NCBI RefSeq assembly: GCF_023516455.1
Contig: NZ_JAMGBA010000001.1
Coordinates: forward strand, 1,054,001-1,118,000
DNA: 64,000 nt
Origin: Sphingomonas caseinilytica
GTDB taxonomy: Bacteria > Pseudomonadota > Alphaproteobacteria > Sphingomonadales > Sphingomonadaceae
Direction: 5' to 3'
How positions within the stretch are numbered: the stretch's first letter is position 1; every line of letters starts with the position of its first letter. The notes under the pieces were generated by a model, which saw nothing but the letters and a program-made list of their open reading frames with translations, searched no databases and was not told where the DNA came from. Position numbers and translations under genes: made by a program. Shown in pieces: positions 60,846 through 64,000 of this stretch.

Positions 60846-62227
60846 GCGATACTGCAAACGCCGCCGCCGAATTGCCGGTCCTGCTCATCGTCGAAGATGA
60901 CGAAGGGCTTCAGCGCCAATTGAAGTGGGCCTACGAAGGCTACCAGGTGGTCAGTGCGACCGACCGTGGGCAAGCCATCGATATGGTTCGCCTTCATGAA
61001 CCCGCCGTTGTGACACTCGACCTCGGGCTTCCGCCAGATCCGGATGGGACCAGTGAGGGATTTGCGACGCTGTCCGAAATCCTGGCGCTGAAGCCTGATA
61101 CAAAGATCATCGTCGCTTCCGGCCATGGTGCCCGCGAAAGCGCGCTAAAGGCCATCGCGCTGGGCGCCTATGATTTCTATCGCAAACCGGTCGATATCGA
61201 CGAGCTTGGCCTGATCGTCAGCCGGGCTTTCCACCTGCAGGAGATCGAGGCCGAAAACCGTCGTTTGGAAGCCGCTGGCGGCAACGCTACTGCGATGGGG
61301 GCCCTCCTTACCGCAAGCCCAGAGATGGTGAAGGTGCTTCGGACGATCGACCGGGTTGCCAACGCCGATGTTTCGGTGATGCTGCTTGGCGCGAGCGGTA
61401 CCGGCAAGGAACTCTTGGCCCGGGCGGTGCACGAGAAATCCTCACGCGGCAAAGGCGAGTTCGTCGCCATCAATTGCGCGGCGATTCCGGAAAACCTGCT
61501 GGAAGCCGAGCTGTTCGGCTACGAGCGCGGCGCCTTTACCGGAGCGGTCAAGATGACGCCGGGCAAGATCGAGCTTGCCCAGGGCGGAACCTTGTTCCTC
61601 GATGAAGTCGGCGACATCCCCCTGCCCCTGCAGGTCAAGCTACTGCGATTCCTGCAGGAGCGTGTGATCGAACGCATCGGTGGCCGGTCACCGATCGCGG
61701 TCGATACGAGAATCGTTTGCGCGACCCATCAAGACCTGGATTCCATGATCGCCCAAGGTCGCTTCCGTGACGACCTTTACTACCGTCTTGCCGAGATCGT
61801 CGTGAAGATCCCGTGCCTGTCGGAACGTGCCGGAGATGCGGTGCTTCTGGCCCGCCATTTCGTCAGCCGCTTCGCGCGGGAACTGAATGCCAAGGTTCAG
61901 AGCCTTTCGCCCGATGCAGCGGATGCGATCGATGGCTACGGCTGGCCTGGCAACGTTCGTGAACTCGAAAACCGGATCAAGCGCGCCGTGATCATGGCAG
62001 ACGGCAAGAGCGTCACCGCCGCCGACCTCGATCTATCTGGAGCGAAGGGCAGCGACGCGGAGCCACTGCCGATCAATCTACGCGCCGCACGAGAAGTTGC
62101 CGACAGGCGCGCGATCCGACAGGCACTGACGCGGACCGAGAACAACATCAGCGGCGCTGCCAAGTTGCTCGGAATTAGCCGTCCGACGCTTTACGACCTT
62201 ATGAAGCAATATCGCCTCGGAGCCTGA
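60842..62227 (+). CDS. prsR: PEP-CTERM/XrtA-system response regulator PrsR (sigma54 activator)
   Basis: 461 residues: a receiver domain (phosphoacceptor Asp60 in VVTLDLGLP), a sigma54-interaction AAA+ domain with Walker A GASGTGKE (183-190), GAFTGA (230-235) and Walker B LFLDEVGD (251-258), and a Fis-type helix-turn-helix at the C-terminus (LTRTENNISGAAKLLGISRPTLYDLMKQY). It would activate RpoN-dependent promoters when phosphorylated by PrsK. It starts in the ATGA overlap with prsK. Confidence 0.95.
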   Translation: MSDTANAAAELPVLLIVEDDEGLQRQLKWAYEGYQVVSATDRGQAIDMVRLHEPAVVTLDLGLPPDPDGTSEGFATLSEILALKPDTKIIVASGHGARESALKAIALGAYDFYRKPVDIDELGLIVSRAFHLQEIEAENRRLEAAGGNATAMGALLTASPEMVKVLRTIDRVANADVSVMLLGASGTGKELLARAVHEKSSRGKGEFVAINCAAIPENLLEAELFGYERGAFTGAVKMTPGKIELAQGGTLFLDEVGDIPLPLQVKLLRFLQERVIERIGGRSPIAVDTRIVCATHQDLDSMIAQGRFRDDLYYRLAEIVVKIPCLSERAGDAVLLARHFVSRFARELNAKVQSLSPDAADAIDGYGWPGNVRELENRIKRAVIMADGKSVTAADLDLSGAKGSDAEPLPINLRAAREVADRRAIRQALTRTENNISGAAKLLGISRPTLYDLMKQYRLGA

Positions 62228-62323
62228 CGAAGCTACGAACTGGCGGCTGCGTTCGACCGGGGGACTAGCCTCCCCAACCCGCCGACCCTAGCCTCCCGCC
62301 AAAATTGGTCAGGGAGTCGCAAC

Positions 62324-64000
62324 ATGGATCGCCGTTCATTCCTCAAGGCGGGCGGAGCAACCGCCGCCGTCGTTCCTTTCGCCACCGGCGCCGCGGCGCA
62401 AACCGCACCGGCAACCGCGGCAGCTGGCGATGCCAGGCTCAATGCCCTGTTCGAGGAAATCTTCCAGGACCGAGTAAAGCGCTATCCCGAGCTTGCTAGT
62501 TCACTCGGCCTCGACAAAGGCCCCAACGCCGGCTTGAAATCGAAACTGGACGTCCGACCCGTCGAGCAGGCGCGCAAGGAAGACCTGGCGCTGGCGAAGA
62601 AGAATCTGGCAGCCATCGAGGCAATCCCGCCCGCCAGCCTGTCGGATGCCGGCCGACTCAATCGCGAAGTCGTCATTTACCAGACCAAGACCGGCATGAT
62701 TCCGGCCGACAAGTTCAACATCGACAGCGTCCAGCGGCCCTACCCGATCTTCCAGCAAGGCGGCGCCTATTTCTCGACACCCGACTTCCTCGACACTGCG
62801 CATACGATCGAGAATGCGGCCGATGCCGAAGCCTATCTCGCCCGCCTGGCGCTGGTCGGGAAATCGCTCGACAACGATAGCGAGGACCAGCGCGCCCAGG
62901 CGGCGCGAGGCTTCCTTGCGCCGATCTGGTCGATCGACCTCACCTTGGGTCAGATGCGCAAGCTTCGGGAACCCGCGGCGGAAGCAAATACGCTAGTGAA
63001 CTCGATTGTCCGCAGGACGGGCGAAAAGAGCATCGCCGGCGACTGGCAAAAACGCGCTGCCGATATCGTCGCGAACAGCGTCTATCCCGCGCTCGACCGC
63101 CAGATCGCATTGATGGAGCAGCTGAAGCCGAGCTCGCGACCCGGCGACGGCGCCCAGCGGCTGCCCGACGGCGAGGCCATCTATGCGGCCGCGCTGCTGC
63201 AGGCGACGACCACCAATTTTTCGCCGGATGAAGTGCACCGCCTTGGGCTTGCTCAGGTCGCGGAGATCACCGCGGAGCTGGACACCATCCTCAGGGGGGC
63301 GGGCTTCACGACCGGCACCGTCGGCGAGCGGCTAGACCAACTCAATCGCTCGGCCGAGCAGCTCTACCCGAACACCGACGAGGGCCGCGCGGCACTGATC
63401 GCCAGCCTCAACGAGGGCGTGAAGGACATGAATGCGCGGCTGCCGCGCGCGTTCGCCACGCTCCCGACCCAGCCTCTGGAAATCCGCCGCGTGCCGGTCG
63501 AGATTCAGGACGGTGCGTCGAACGGTTATTACAACCGCGCTGCGCTCGATGGATCGCGACCCGCCATCTACTTCATCAACCTGAAGGACGTCGGCGACTG
63601 GCCGAAATATTCGCTTCCGGCCCTCACCTACCATGAGGGAACGCCGGGCCACCATCTGCAGATCAGCCTTGCCCAGGAATCGAAGGATATCCCGACCCTC
63701 CGCAAGATCGGCGGTTTCTCGGCCTATTCGGAAGGCTGGGCACTTTACGCCGAGGAAGTTGCCGACGAACTCGGTGCCTACAAGGGTATCGAACGGGCCG
63801 GATATCTGCAGAGCTTCCTGTTCCGCGCGACCCGGTTGGTGGTCGACACCGGTCTCCATTCCAAAGGCTGGAGCCGGGAGAAGGCGACCGACTATATGGT
63901 CGCGACCACCGGTTTTGCCCGGCCGCGCGTCCTGCGCGAAATCGAGCGCTACTGCACTCAGATCGGCCAGGCCTGCAGTTACAAGGTTGGGCACATGGCC
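62324..64000 (+). CDS. DUF885-family exported protein (partial, runs off the window)
   Basis: 559 codons are visible, with no stop before the window end. The N-terminus MDRRSFLKAGGATAAVV is a twin-arginine signal. The DUF885 family is recognised by RYPELASSLGLD near the start and by the catalytic-looking HEGTPGHH at about residue 437 (zinc motif), followed by FSAYSEGWALYAEEV. Such proteins are peptidase-like enzymes of the M-clan type, with few characterised members. GGGAG precedes the ATG. Confidence 0.9.
   Translation, partial: MDRRSFLKAGGATAAVVPFATGAAAQTAPATAAAGDARLNALFEEIFQDRVKRYPELASSLGLDKGPNAGLKSKLDVRPVEQARKEDLALAKKNLAAIEAIPPASLSDAGRLNREVVIYQTKTGMIPADKFNIDSVQRPYPIFQQGGAYFSTPDFLDTAHTIENAADAEAYLARLALVGKSLDNDSEDQRAQAARGFLAPIWSIDLTLGQMRKLREPAAEANTLVNSIVRRTGEKSIAGDWQKRAADIVANSVYPALDRQIALMEQLKPSSRPGDGAQRLPDGEAIYAAALLQATTTNFSPDEVHRLGLAQVAEITAELDTILRGAGFTTGTVGERLDQLNRSAEQLYPNTDEGRAALIASLNEGVKDMNARLPRAFATLPTQPLEIRRVPVEIQDGASNGYYNRAALDGSRPAIYFINLKDVGDWPKYSLPALTYHEGTPGHHLQISLAQESKDIPTLRKIGGFSAYSEGWALYAEEVADELGAYKGIERAGYLQSFLFRATRLVVDTGLHSKGWSREKATDYMVATTGFARPRVLREIERYCTQIGQACSYKVGHMA

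Overview
The window comes from a GC-rich alphaproteobacterium, most probably a sphingomonad (Sphingomonadales). The grounds are the gene content and order (rimP-nusA-ylxR-infB-rbfA, truB-rpsO-pnp, a PrsK/PrsR pair of the PEP-CTERM/XrtA type, a large TonB-dependent receptor, a DUF4893-like lipoprotein, a YpfJ-type metallopeptidase) and the many short palindromic intergenic repeats. No rRNA or plasmid/phage backbone genes are seen, so this is chromosomal sequence. Genes cut by the window edges are lnt (3' end, left) and a DUF885-family exported peptidase-like protein (5' end, right).

Layout. 0-7 kb: lnt, metK, trmB, a cysteine synthase-like gene and a 1-Cys peroxiredoxin, then convergent genes for a GH130-like five-bladed-propeller protein and a PQQ-type aldose dehydrogenase. 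6.2-11.4 kb: a type III polyketide synthase coupled to an ICMT-like methyltransferase, interrupted from its probable third gene (a lipoprotein) by a three-gene glycosyltransferase/GtrA block. 11.4-25 kb: the translation/RNA core (rimP, nusA, ylxR-L7Ae, infB, rbfA, truB, rpsO, pnp) with a few inserted genes (GNAT, tdk, a CDP-alcohol phosphatidyltransferase with a membrane partner). 25-29 kb: hydrolases and secreted proteins of unknown role. 29.5-32.1 kb: a small metal-handling module rich in His/Met/Cys. 32-34.9 kb: a TonB-dependent receptor followed by three hairpins. 34.9-41.7 kb: a tightly packed six-gene catabolic operon (oxidoreductase, TauD-type dioxygenase, BKACE, MFS, YeiH, RBBP9-like hydrolase) with a divergent AraC regulator. 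41.7-44.2 kb: a pirin/LysR/DoxX cluster. 44.3-54.6 kb: a PAS protein, tRNA-Ala(CGC), a DUF2171 protein, an oxidoreductase, two tandem paralogues of unknown function, a metallopeptidase, 3-hydroxybutyrate dehydrogenase, an M20 amidohydrolase and a glycosyltransferase-methyltransferase fusion. 55-62 kb: two signalling pairs (NarL-type kinase/regulator and PrsK/PrsR) around a mannose-1-phosphate guanylyltransferase.

The most unusual observations are two places where cargo genes sit between a complete gene and a diverged duplicate of that gene's 3' end (7.7-10.8 kb and 52.5-54.1 kb). This pattern suggests foreign DNA brought in by recombination in flanking homology. Also notable is a palindromic repeat that has inserted in frame into truB and adds about 31-33 codons. 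The catabolic operon, the small metal module with a perfect 11-bp dyad, the tandem paralogues and the Arg/Gly-rich tail of PNPase also merit attention. Coordinates and motifs were read by eye; no database search was possible.
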